Position numbers and translations under genes: made by a program
Origin: Acetobacteraceae bacterium
Lineage (GTDB): Bacteria > Pseudomonadota > Alphaproteobacteria > Acetobacterales > Acetobacteraceae
Assembly: GCA_027488195.1 (NCBI GenBank)
Contig: JAIYCD010000190.1
Coordinates: 1-34,133 of the forward strand
Length of the DNA: 34,133 nucleotides
Reading direction: 5' to 3'
The notes under the pieces: generated by a model
What the model saw: only the letters and a program-made list of their open reading frames with translations
Database searches by the model: none
Told to the model about the DNA's origin: nothing
Part shown: positions 21,912-30,185 of the stretch, in pieces
Layout: each line of letters opens with the position of its first letter
Position numbering within the stretch: the stretch's first letter is position 1

Positions 21912-22742
21912 ATGGTGGCGGCCATGTTCGTCTTTGGCTGCCAGGACGCGATCTCGCGCTACCTCGCCGAGATCTACTCGGTGCTGGGCATCCTGCTGAT
22001 CCGCTACTGGTTCTTCGCGGGCTTCGTGGTGCTGCGCGCGGCGCGCGCGCCGGGTGGTCTTGGGCGCGTGATCCGCAGCAAGCGGCCCTTCGTGCAATGC
22101 CTGCGCGGCGTGATGCTGGTGGTGCAGGTCTGGATGATCGTGAACGCCTTCAAGCTGCTGGGCCTCGTGGAGACGCACGCCATCTTCGCCTGCTACCCGC
22201 TGATCATCACCGCACTCGCCGGCCCGGTGCTGGGTGAGCGCGTCACGCTGATGCGCTGGCTGACCATCCTGGCGGGCGCGCTGGGCGTGCTGCTGATCCT
22301 GCGGCCGGGGCCCGGCATGTTCAGCCCAGCCGCGCTTCTGGTGCTGGTCGCGGCACTCAACTTCGCGGCCTATGGGCTGATCACGCGGCTCGTGGCCCGC
22401 GATGACCCGCCGGATACGAGCTTCTTCTACACGGGCCTCGCGGGCGCCGTGGCGATCACGCTGCTGACACCCTGGGTCTGGACGCCGATCGCCTTCGCCG
22501 ATTGGGGCTGGATGGGGCTGCTCTGCATTTCCGGGACACTCGGCCATTATCTGCTGATCCGCGCACTGGATCTGGCGGAGGCGAGCCGGCTGCAGCCGCT
22601 CGCCTATCTCCAGCTGGTCTTCGCGGCGGCCTTGGGCGTGCTGGTCTTCGCCGAGCCGCTGCCCTGGACGACGGTGATGGGCGGTGCCCTCGTGGTGGTC
22701 GCCGGCCTCGTGAACCTGCGGCTGACGCGGCTCGGCCGCTAG
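21912..22742 (+). CDS. EamA/DMT-superfamily transporter
   Basis: About ten hydrophobic segments; internal repeat typical of EamA (LVETHAIFACYPLIITALAGPVLGERVTLMRW / EASRLQPLAYLQLVFAAALGVLVFAEPL). Confidence 0.85.
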   Translation: MVAAMFVFGCQDAISRYLAEIYSVLGILLIRYWFFAGFVVLRAARAPGGLGRVIRSKRPFVQCLRGVMLVVQVWMIVNAFKLLGLVETHAIFACYPLIITALAGPVLGERVTLMRWLTILAGALGVLLILRPGPGMFSPAALLVLVAALNFAAYGLITRLVARDDPPDTSFFYTGLAGAVAITLLTPWVWTPIAFADWGWMGLLCISGTLGHYLLIRALDLAEASRLQPLAYLQLVFAAALGVLVFAEPLPWTTVMGGALVVVAGLVNLRLTRLGR

Positions 22743-22840
22743 AGCCTGCTGCGTTCACATGCGTTCACTTCGCAAGCTCTAGCCTTGCCTGAGAGGATGA
22801 TTCAGCGTTTCGGCGATTCCGCCTCAACGCATCATGCTCT
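22741..22840. repeat. Intergenic palindromic element, two AGAG...CTCT modules
   Basis: 22741-22780 is bracketed by AGAGC/GCTCT with inner direct repeat TGCGTTCAC x2; 22792-22840 is an imperfect palindrome AGAGgATGAT...GCGTT...AACGC-ATCATgCTCT. Confidence 0.6.
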
Positions 22841-23795
22841 AAGCCGCCGTCCGAAACGCCGCGAGCCCGCCGCTGCGCAGCAGGTTGGAGGGCAGGCGAT
22901 GACCCACGATCCGCTCGGCCAGTTGCGCCGCCGCGATCAGCGCATCGAGGTCGATGCCGGTGGCCACGCTCATCTCCTCGCAGAGAAACACCAGCTCCTC
23001 CGTCGCGATATTGCCCGGCGCGCCGGGATGGCCCGCGAAGGGGCAGCCCCCCAGCCCCGCCACCGCCGCGTCGAAGGCCGAGACACCGAGCCGCAACCCG
23101 GCCGCGGCACAGGCGATGCCGAGGCCGCGCGTGTCATGCAGATGCAGCGAGAGCTTGGGGCCCGGAAAGCGCTCCCGCACCGCGCCCACAAGGCGCTCGA
23201 CCAGCAGCGGATTGGCCCATCCCATGCTGTCGGCCAGCGAGATTTTTTCGATCGCGCAGCCGGTCTCGGCGGCGATCGCCATGGCGTCGGAGAGCGCCGC
23301 CATCGCCTGCGAAGTGCTGACGGCGCCGGAGAAATTGCAGCCGAAGGCGGCCTGGAGCGAGACGCGCGTCATGGGCACGCCCGCCGCCTGGTGCTGCGCC
23401 ACATGCTTGCGCTGCGCGTCCAATTGCTCGGCATGGCTGCGGTTGAGGTTCTTCCGCGTGAAGGCCTCGGAACCCGTGACGGTGATCGAACCCTCGATCA
23501 CCAGCCGGTCCGCGAAGGCCTGGACGCGCGCCAGCCCCGCCGCGTTGAACCAGAGCGCGTTGTAGGCGACGCCCGGGCGCGGCGTGAAACCGGCCACCAC
23601 CTGCTCCGCATCCGCCCAGCCCGGGACGATCTTCGGGTTCACGAAGCTCGCCACCTGGATGCGCGACAGGCCGGTGGCCGAGAGCGCGTCGATCAGCGCG
23701 ATCTTGTCGGCCGTGGGGATCGGGCCGGGCTCGATCTGGAAGCCCTCGCGCGGGCCTTCCTCGGTGATCTCGACGCGGGCGGGCAGGTCGCTCAT
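22839..23795 (-). CDS. Hydroxymethylglutaryl-CoA lyase-like (HMGL/DRE-TIM) family protein
   Basis: EITEEGPREGFQIE, SLHLHDTRGLGIA, AVAGLGGCPFAGHPGAPGNIATEELV motifs. Confidence 0.85.
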   Translation of the reverse strand: MSDLPARVEITEEGPREGFQIEPGPIPTADKIALIDALSATGLSRIQVASFVNPKIVPGWADAEQVVAGFTPRPGVAYNALWFNAAGLARVQAFADRLVIEGSITVTGSEAFTRKNLNRSHAEQLDAQRKHVAQHQAAGVPMTRVSLQAAFGCNFSGAVSTSQAMAALSDAMAIAAETGCAIEKISLADSMGWANPLLVERLVGAVRERFPGPKLSLHLHDTRGLGIACAAAGLRLGVSAFDAAVAGLGGCPFAGHPGAPGNIATEELVFLCEEMSVATGIDLDALIAAAQLAERIVGHRLPSNLLRSGGLAAFRTAA

Positions 23796-24274
23796 CGCAC
23801 GGCGTAGACGTCGTAGCGCGGGCCCGAAGGCGGGCGCTGGCCAGTGCCGATGGCGATGATGCGGTTCATCCAGGCGAGATCGGGCGCGCCGGTCTGGAAG
23901 CGCATCGCGGTGCGGAAATAATATTCGGAGGGGTCCACCGCCTCACCGCCGCCCAGGCGCGCCAGCACCTCGGGCTTGCCGGTGCGGATGCCGGCATACT
24001 GGACGTAGACGAGGCCGCCGCCCGTTGTCTTGCTGGGGGCCGCCTTGATGGTGAGGCGCACATCGATATGCGCGGTGCCATCGGCCTCGACGCGCAGCCA
24101 GTCGGCCGCGGTGCCGCCCAGCACCTCGCCCTGCAGGGCGGGGCCGCTGACCGTGCCGCCGGTGACGGGGACGATGCGCAGATCATGGCCATCGGGGCCT
24201 TTGCCGGCCATCTGGGGCGCGCCCACGGTGATGTCCATCGAAAACAGGTATTCGGTGACGAGCGGCAGCGGCAT
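23792..24274 (-). CDS. DUF3237 domain-containing protein
   Basis: N-terminal LVTEYLFSMDITV..., VTGGTVSGPALQGEVLGGTAADWLRVEADGTAHIDVRLTIK, YYFRTAMRFQTGAPDLAWMNRIIAIGTG; ATG (minus) at 24274 with upstream GGAGG; 4-bp overlap with the downstream HMGL-like gene. Confidence 0.8.
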   Translation of the reverse strand: MPLPLVTEYLFSMDITVGAPQMAGKGPDGHDLRIVPVTGGTVSGPALQGEVLGGTAADWLRVEADGTAHIDVRLTIKAAPSKTTGGGLVYVQYAGIRTGKPEVLARLGGGEAVDPSEYYFRTAMRFQTGAPDLAWMNRIIAIGTGQRPPSGPRYDVYAVR

Positions 24275-24399
24275 GGAAGTTCCTCCGGGTTTGGCGGAGA
24301 GCATGCCTGGACGGGATCGTTCCGCAAGGGGCTTGCGCGGCAGGCCCGGCGCACCCCATTTTGCCTGACGATTTTCTTCATTTCTCTCAGAGAGCCACG

Positions 24400-25005
24400 A
24401 TGAACGCCCTCGACCCGCACAGCGTGACGCGCGCCCGCATCGCCGATGCGGCCGAGGCGCTGTTCCGCCAGATCGGCTACCAGAAGACCTCGGTGGCGGA
24501 CATCGCCAAGGCCTGCGCCATGTCGCCGGCCAATGTGTACCGCTTCTTCCCCTCCAAGAGCGCGATCAACGAGACGATCACCCATCGCCTGCTGGACATT
24601 GTGGGGACGGAGCTGGAGGCGATGGCGGCCGGTGGCGGCAGCGCGGCCCTGCGCCTGCGCGCGACCGCACGGCATCTTTATGTGCGCGATGTGGAACTGT
24701 TTTTCACCGAGAAGCGCATGCACGACATGGTGGGTGCCGCCATGACCGAGCATTGGGGCGTGATCGAGGGCTTCATCGCCCGCGTCCTCGCCGTGTGGGA
24801 GGGCCTGCTGCGCGAGGGCATGGCGGCCGGCGAATTCCGCGCGCTCGAGCCGGCGGCGACGGCGATGACGCTCAAGCACTGCCTCATGCTCTGGACCCAC
24901 CCGATGCTCCTGGCCGATTGCCTGGGGCGCGGCCACACGCGGGAAGAGCTGGAGGGCCAGCAACAGGCGGCGATGGACCTGCTGCTGGCCGGCCTCGCGA
25001 AATGA
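24400..25005 (+). CDS. TetR/AcrR-family transcriptional regulator
   Basis: N-terminal HTH: RIADAAEALFRQIGYQKTSVADIAKACAMSPANVYRFFPSKSAI; directly upstream of MFP/RND genes. Confidence 0.92.
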   Translation: MNALDPHSVTRARIADAAEALFRQIGYQKTSVADIAKACAMSPANVYRFFPSKSAINETITHRLLDIVGTELEAMAAGGGSAALRLRATARHLYVRDVELFFTEKRMHDMVGAAMTEHWGVIEGFIARVLAVWEGLLREGMAAGEFRALEPAATAMTLKHCLMLWTHPMLLADCLGRGHTREELEGQQQAAMDLLLAGLAK

Positions 25006-25064
25006 CTCCTGATTATTATTGATTTTCGTCAGTGAATAGTCATTATGGCTCCGATCACGGAGCC
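25001..25064 (+). promoter_or_regulatory. Candidate promoter/operator of the MFP-RND operon
   Basis: AT-rich island; AATGACT (25001-25007)/AGTCATT (25038-25044) inverted repeat; perfect palindrome GGCTCCG-ATCA-CGGAGCC (25047-25064). Confidence 0.5.
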
Positions 25065-25069
25065 TCGCC

Positions 25070-26146
25070 ATGCGTCCCTCGCCCCTCCTCCTGCTGCTGC
25101 TGACCGCCTGCCTGCCCGAGGCCAAGACCGCCGCACCCCCCGCCGAGGAAGCCCCCCGCCCCGTCCAGGTGGCGGAAATCCGTCATCTCCCCACCGATTC
25201 CGGCCCGAGCTTCACCGGTGTGGTCCGCGCCCGGCGCGAGGCCGATGTGGCGCTCCGCGCCGGTGGCCGCATCGCCGAGCGCCTGGTGGATCTGGGCGCC
25301 GAGGTCACCACCGGCCAGCTCCTCTTCCGCCTCGACCCGCGCGACCTCGACCTGGCGCTGCGCGCCGCGGAGGCCGATGTCCTCTCCGCCGAAGCGACCG
25401 CCGCCCAGGCGGTGAATGACGCCGCCCGCTCCCGCGCGCTCGTCTCGGCCGGCCATGTCGCCGCCGCCTTCCATGAGCAGCGCGAGGCGACGGCACGCGC
25501 GGCCACGCAGCGCCTGGCCGCCGCCCGCGCCCAGCGGGACCTCGCGCGCAACCGCCTGGATTATGCCGAACTCCGCGTCCCCTCCCCCGGCCGCGTCACC
25601 GCCATCCTGGCCGAGGCCGGGCAGGTGGTGACCGAGGGCGCCCCCGTCCTGCGCCTGGCTGACCCCGCCGAGCGCGAGGTGCTGGTGCAGCTGCCCGAGA
25701 ACGCGATCGGCGCGGCGCGCGCCACCGCCCGCTTCTGGGCGCGGCCCGAGGTCGCGCTGCCGGTCACGCTGCGCGAAGTGGCGGCCCAGGCCGACCCCAA
25801 CATGCGCACCTATGCCGCGCGATTCTCCATCCCCGACGCGCCGGACTGGGCGCGGCTCGGCATGACGGCCACCATCCACCTGGCCGCCGAGGCCGCGGCC
25901 CCCAGCGCGCGCATCCCGCTCTCCGCCCTGCATGATCGCGGCCAGGGGGCCATGGTCTGGCACCTGGCCGAGCAGGGGCGGATCGAGGCCGCGCCGGTCA
26001 CCGTGCTCGGCCTGTCGGAGAGCATGGCGACCATCCGAACCGCCCTGCCCGAGGGCACGCGCATCATCGCCATGGGCGCGCAACTTCTCGCGCCCGACAG
26101 CCGTGTGCGGCCCGTGGAGACCCGCCTCGCGGGGGGCATGCGATGA
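25070..26146 (+). CDS. RND efflux periplasmic adaptor (membrane fusion) lipoprotein
   Basis: Lipobox LLTAC; FTGVVRARREADVALRAGGRIAERLVDLGAEVTTGQLLFRLD and RLDYAELRVPSPGRVTAILAEAGQVV lipoyl/barrel-hybrid motifs. Confidence 0.92.
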   Translation: MRPSPLLLLLLTACLPEAKTAAPPAEEAPRPVQVAEIRHLPTDSGPSFTGVVRARREADVALRAGGRIAERLVDLGAEVTTGQLLFRLDPRDLDLALRAAEADVLSAEATAAQAVNDAARSRALVSAGHVAAAFHEQREATARAATQRLAAARAQRDLARNRLDYAELRVPSPGRVTAILAEAGQVVTEGAPVLRLADPAEREVLVQLPENAIGAARATARFWARPEVALPVTLREVAAQADPNMRTYAARFSIPDAPDWARLGMTATIHLAAEAAAPSARIPLSALHDRGQGAMVWHLAEQGRIEAAPVTVLGLSESMATIRTALPEGTRIIAMGAQLLAPDSRVRPVETRLAGGMR

Positions 26147-29100
26147 GAGGCTTCAACCCGTCCGAGGGCGCGATCCGCCAGGGGCAGCTCACGCTCTTCG
26201 CCATGATCCTGCTGCTGCTGGCCGGCGCCTGGGCGTGGGGAAAGCTCGGCCGCGCGGAGGATCCGGCCTTCACGCTCAAGGTGATGGTGGTTTCCGCCGC
26301 CTGGCCTGGCGCGACGGCCGAGGAGATGCAGAACCAGGTGGCCGACCGCATCGAGGCGAAGCTCTCCGAGCTGCCCTGGCTCGATGTGCTGCAGACCTTC
26401 TCGCGCCCGGGCGTCTCCACCATCACGCTCACGCTGCGCGACGACACGCCGCCCCACGCCGTGGCCGGCCTCTGGTACCAGGTGCGCAAGCGCGTGGGCG
26501 ACATGCGCCAGAACCTGCCCCAGGGCGTGCAGGGCCCCTTCTTCGACGACGAATATTCCGACGTCTTCTCCGCCGTCCTCGCCCTGCGCGGCGCCGACAA
26601 TGCCGAGCTCGTCCGCCAGGCCGAGCGCCTGCGCGACCGGCTGCGCCGCCTGCCGGGGATCGAGAAGGTGACGCTCTTCGGCGAGCAGCCGCAGCGCATC
26701 CAGGTCGAGATCAGCCATGCGCGGCTGGCGACACTCGGCATCACGCCGCAATCCGTGCTGGACGCGCTGGCGCGGCACAATGCCGTCACGCCCGCCGGCA
26801 CGGTCGAGACCGGCAGCACCCGCGTGAACCTGCGCCTGCCCGAGGGGCTGGACGGGCTGGACAGCATCGCCGCCCTGCCGCTGGCCGCCGAAGGTCGCAC
26901 CATCCGCCTGGGCGATGTGGCGCGCATCACGCGTGGCCTGGCCGACCCGCCTGAGCGCGCCATCCGGCACCTGGGCGATCCCGCCGTGCTGATCGGCCTG
27001 ACCAAGCAACCCGGCCAGGATGTGCTGCGCGTGGGTGCGGCGCTGAACGCGGAACTCACGCGCATCCGCGCCGAATTGCCGCTGGGCCTCAGCCTCGATG
27101 CCGTGGCCGACCAGCCGCATATCGTGCGCGAGAGCGTGGACGAATTCTTGGTGAAGCTGGCGGCCGCGCTTGGCGTCGTGCTGCTCGTCTCCTTCCTCTC
27201 GCTGGGCTTCCGGGCGGGCATCATCGTGGCCCTCGCCGTGCCGCTCACGCTCAGCTTCGTCTTTCTCTTCATGGTCTGGCGCGGGACGGAGCTGGAGCGG
27301 ATTTCGCTCGGCGCGCTGATCCTCGCGCTCGGCCTGCTCGTGGATGACGCGATCATCGCGATCGAAGCCATGGCGGTGAAGCTGGAACAGGGCTGGGAGC
27401 GCACGCGCGCCGCGGGCTTCGCCTGGACCACCACGGCCGGGCCCATGCTGACCGGCACGCTCGTCACGGTCGCGGGCTTCATCCCCGTGGGCTTCGCCGC
27501 TTCCACCTCCGGCGAATATGCGGGCGGCATCTTCTGGGTGGTGGGGGCGGCGCTGATCGCGAGCTGGATCGTCGCCGTCACCTTCACGCCCTGGCTGGGT
27601 GCGAGGCTGCTGAAGGCCGCGCCGCACAACCCGGCGCATGATGCGCATGACACGCGCATGTATCGCGCGCTGCGCCGCGGCGTGGAGTGGTGCGTGGACC
27701 ATCGGATCACATTGCTGCTGGTGATGCTGGTGCTGCTCGGCGCCGGCATGGTCGGCATGGCGAAGACGAAGAAGCAGTTCTTCCCCGCCTCGCAGCGCCT
27801 GGAATTGCTGGTGGACATCAATCTCCGCCAGGGCGCCAGCTTCGCCGCGACGGATGCGGTGGCCAAGCGCATCGAAGCGGTGCTGCACGATGATTTCGAC
27901 GTGGCGCATTTCACCACCTATCTCGGTGCCGGCGCGCCGCGCTTCTTCCTGGCGCTGAACCCGGACCTGCCGAACGAGGCCTTCGCCAAGATCATCATCG
28001 AAAGCCGCGACGTGCCGGCCCGCGAACGCCTGCGCGAGCAGCTGATCGCCCTCGACGAAACCGGCGCCTTCCCCGAGGCGCGTGTGCGCGTCTCGCGCCT
28101 GGATTTCGGCCCGCCCGTCCCCTTCCCCGTGCAGTTCCGCATCGTCGGCCCCGACCCCATGGAGCTGCGCCGCCTGGCCGACCAGGCGGTGCCGCTGCTG
28201 CGCGGCGTGGCCGGCACGCGCAACGTGCAGACCGACTGGAGCGAGCTGAGCCCAGCGCTGCGCCTGGAGCTGGACCGCGAGCGCATCGCGCAGTTGGGCC
28301 TCTCGCCCCAGGCCGTGGCCACCTCCATGGCCACGCTGCTCTCCGGCGTCACGGCCACCACCATCCGCGAGGGCACGCGCGGCGTGGAGGTGCGGCTGCG
28401 CGCCGTGGCCCCCGAGCGCGCGGCGCTGGACCGGCTCGGCGATCTCTCGCTCGCCACGCCCGCGGGGCCCGTGCCGCTCAGCCAGGTGGCGCGGCTCGTG
28501 CCGGTGATGGAGGAGCCGATCCTGTGGCGCCGCAACCGCGAGCCCTTCATCACCCTGCGGTCCGACATCCAGGCGGGGCTGCAGGCGCCGGATGTGACGG
28601 CGGCCGCCATGCCCGTGCTCGCCCCCTTCATCGCGGCACTCCCGCCCGGCTACCGGCTGGAGGTGGGCGGCGCCACCGAGCAGGCCGGCAAGGCCAATGC
28701 GAGCCTCTTCGCGCTCTTCCCCGTCATGGTCGCGGTGATGATGGCGCTGCTCATGCTGCAATTGCGCCATCTGGGCCGCATGGCGCTGGTGATGGCGACC
28801 GCGCCCTTGGGCATTCCTGGTGCCGCCGCCGCGCTGCTGTTGATGGGCGCGCCCTTCGGCTTCGTGGCGCTGCTCGGCGTCATCGCGCTCGCGGGCATGG
28901 TCATGCGCAACACCCTGATCCTGGTGGACCAGGTGCAGCAGGATCTGGAGGCCGGGATCGAACTGCGCGAGGCGATCATCGGCAGCACGGTGCGCCGCGC
29001 GCGGCCGGTGATCCTGACGGCGCTGGCCGCCATCCTCGCCTTCATCCCGCTCACGCAATCGGTCTTCTGGGGGCCCATGGCGATCGCGATGATCGGCGGC

Positions 29101-29220
29101 CTGAGCGTGGCCACGCTGGCCACGCTGCTGCTCGTGCCGGCCCTGCACGCGCTGGCCCTGCCCTGGCGGCCCGCCGCGCAACCCGCGCCGCTGCGGCCCG
29201 AGCCGGTGCCGGCCGAATGA
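26143..29220 (+). CDS. RND-family efflux transporter permease (AcrB-like)
   Basis: 1025 aa, RND topology; TM4 proton-relay LILALGLLVDDAIIAIEAM; ATGA overlap with the MFP gene. Confidence 0.95.
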   Translation: MRGFNPSEGAIRQGQLTLFAMILLLLAGAWAWGKLGRAEDPAFTLKVMVVSAAWPGATAEEMQNQVADRIEAKLSELPWLDVLQTFSRPGVSTITLTLRDDTPPHAVAGLWYQVRKRVGDMRQNLPQGVQGPFFDDEYSDVFSAVLALRGADNAELVRQAERLRDRLRRLPGIEKVTLFGEQPQRIQVEISHARLATLGITPQSVLDALARHNAVTPAGTVETGSTRVNLRLPEGLDGLDSIAALPLAAEGRTIRLGDVARITRGLADPPERAIRHLGDPAVLIGLTKQPGQDVLRVGAALNAELTRIRAELPLGLSLDAVADQPHIVRESVDEFLVKLAAALGVVLLVSFLSLGFRAGIIVALAVPLTLSFVFLFMVWRGTELERISLGALILALGLLVDDAIIAIEAMAVKLEQGWERTRAAGFAWTTTAGPMLTGTLVTVAGFIPVGFAASTSGEYAGGIFWVVGAALIASWIVAVTFTPWLGARLLKAAPHNPAHDAHDTRMYRALRRGVEWCVDHRITLLLVMLVLLGAGMVGMAKTKKQFFPASQRLELLVDINLRQGASFAATDAVAKRIEAVLHDDFDVAHFTTYLGAGAPRFFLALNPDLPNEAFAKIIIESRDVPARERLREQLIALDETGAFPEARVRVSRLDFGPPVPFPVQFRIVGPDPMELRRLADQAVPLLRGVAGTRNVQTDWSELSPALRLELDRERIAQLGLSPQAVATSMATLLSGVTATTIREGTRGVEVRLRAVAPERAALDRLGDLSLATPAGPVPLSQVARLVPVMEEPILWRRNREPFITLRSDIQAGLQAPDVTAAAMPVLAPFIAALPPGYRLEVGGATEQAGKANASLFALFPVMVAVMMALLMLQLRHLGRMALVMATAPLGIPGAAAALLLMGAPFGFVALLGVIALAGMVMRNTLILVDQVQQDLEAGIELREAIIGSTVRRARPVILTALAAILAFIPLTQSVFWGPMAIAMIGGLSVATLATLLLVPALHALALPWRPAAQPAPLRPEPVPAE

Positions 29221-29330
29221 GCGGCGTGGGCCTGCTTGCGCCGGATGGCTGGTGGCCCATACTGCCGCAAGCCGCCGACAAGACGCGGCCCGCCCGTCAT
29301 CCGGTCCGCCGCCCTGCCCCGGAGTTGAAC

Positions 29331-30185
29331 ATGATCCCATCAATCGGCATTCGTCCGCTGGATGCCAGCTTCGGCGCCGAACTCACCGGCCTCCGCATCA
29401 CGGGCGACGTGGCCCAGGCGGATTTCGACGCCTTCCTCGAAGCCTTCCATCGCCATCATGTGCTGCTGATCCGCGACGTGCCGAATGACCCGGCCGCACA
29501 GGTCGCCTTCAGCCGCCGCATGGGGCCGCTCGAGCATCACGCCGCCGCCAGCGCCGTGCATCCCGCGTATCCGGAGGTCTTCTGCGTCGGCAATTATACG
29601 GCGGACGGCATCACGGCCAATTTCGCCCGCGGCGTGGAGCAATGGCACGCCGATAGCAGCTTCCGCGAGGTGCCCAGCGCCGCCTCGCTCTTCTACGGCG
29701 CGATCTGCCCGCCGGAAGGCGGCGAGACCTGCTTCCTCGACGCCGTCGCCGCCTATGAAACCCTGCCCGATGCCATGAAGGCGCGGATCGAGGGGCTGCG
29801 CGGCGTGCATTGCCTCTACACCCTCAGCGAGTGGAATCGCCGCCACACCCCGGGCCGCGCGCCGATGGATGAAGCGAGGCGCCGCGCCTTCCCGCCCGTG
29901 GCGCATCCGCTGGTCCGCACCCATCCGGTCAGCGGCGTGAAGTCGCTGTTCCTGTGCCCGGCGGTGATCAGCCAGATCGAGGGCATGAGCGTCGCGGACA
30001 GCCAGGCGCTGATCGAGGAGCTCATGGACCATGCGGGACAGGAGCGCTTCGTCTATCGCCACGCCTGGCGCGAAGGCGACCTCGTGGTCTGGGACAACCG
30101 CTGCACGCTGCACACGGCCAGCCTGTTCGACCATGAGAAATACCTGCGGCTGATGTTCCGCACGACGGTGGCGGGGGCCGCCTAG
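29331..30185 (+). CDS. TauD/TfdA-family 2-oxoglutarate-dependent dioxygenase
   Basis: ATG at 29331 (MIPSIGIRPLDASFGAELTGL); Fe-binding WHAD and distal WDNRCTLHTA. The tracked ORF start at 28524 lies inside the RND gene. Confidence 0.9.
   Translation: MIPSIGIRPLDASFGAELTGLRITGDVAQADFDAFLEAFHRHHVLLIRDVPNDPAAQVAFSRRMGPLEHHAAASAVHPAYPEVFCVGNYTADGITANFARGVEQWHADSSFREVPSAASLFYGAICPPEGGETCFLDAVAAYETLPDAMKARIEGLRGVHCLYTLSEWNRRHTPGRAPMDEARRRAFPPVAHPLVRTHPVSGVKSLFLCPAVISQIEGMSVADSQALIEELMDHAGQERFVYRHAWREGDLVVWDNRCTLHTASLFDHEKYLRLMFRTTVAGAA

Noticed and set aside
28524-29330. N-terminal extension of the TauD-like ORF
   Set aside because: Lies out of frame within the RND gene; the family start fits ATG 29331.
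25810-29343. 1177-aa minus-strand ORF opposite the RND genes
   Set aside because: Exact antisense of an unambiguous RND transporter; low-complexity His/Gln/Arg-rich translation typical of antisense frames in high-GC DNA.
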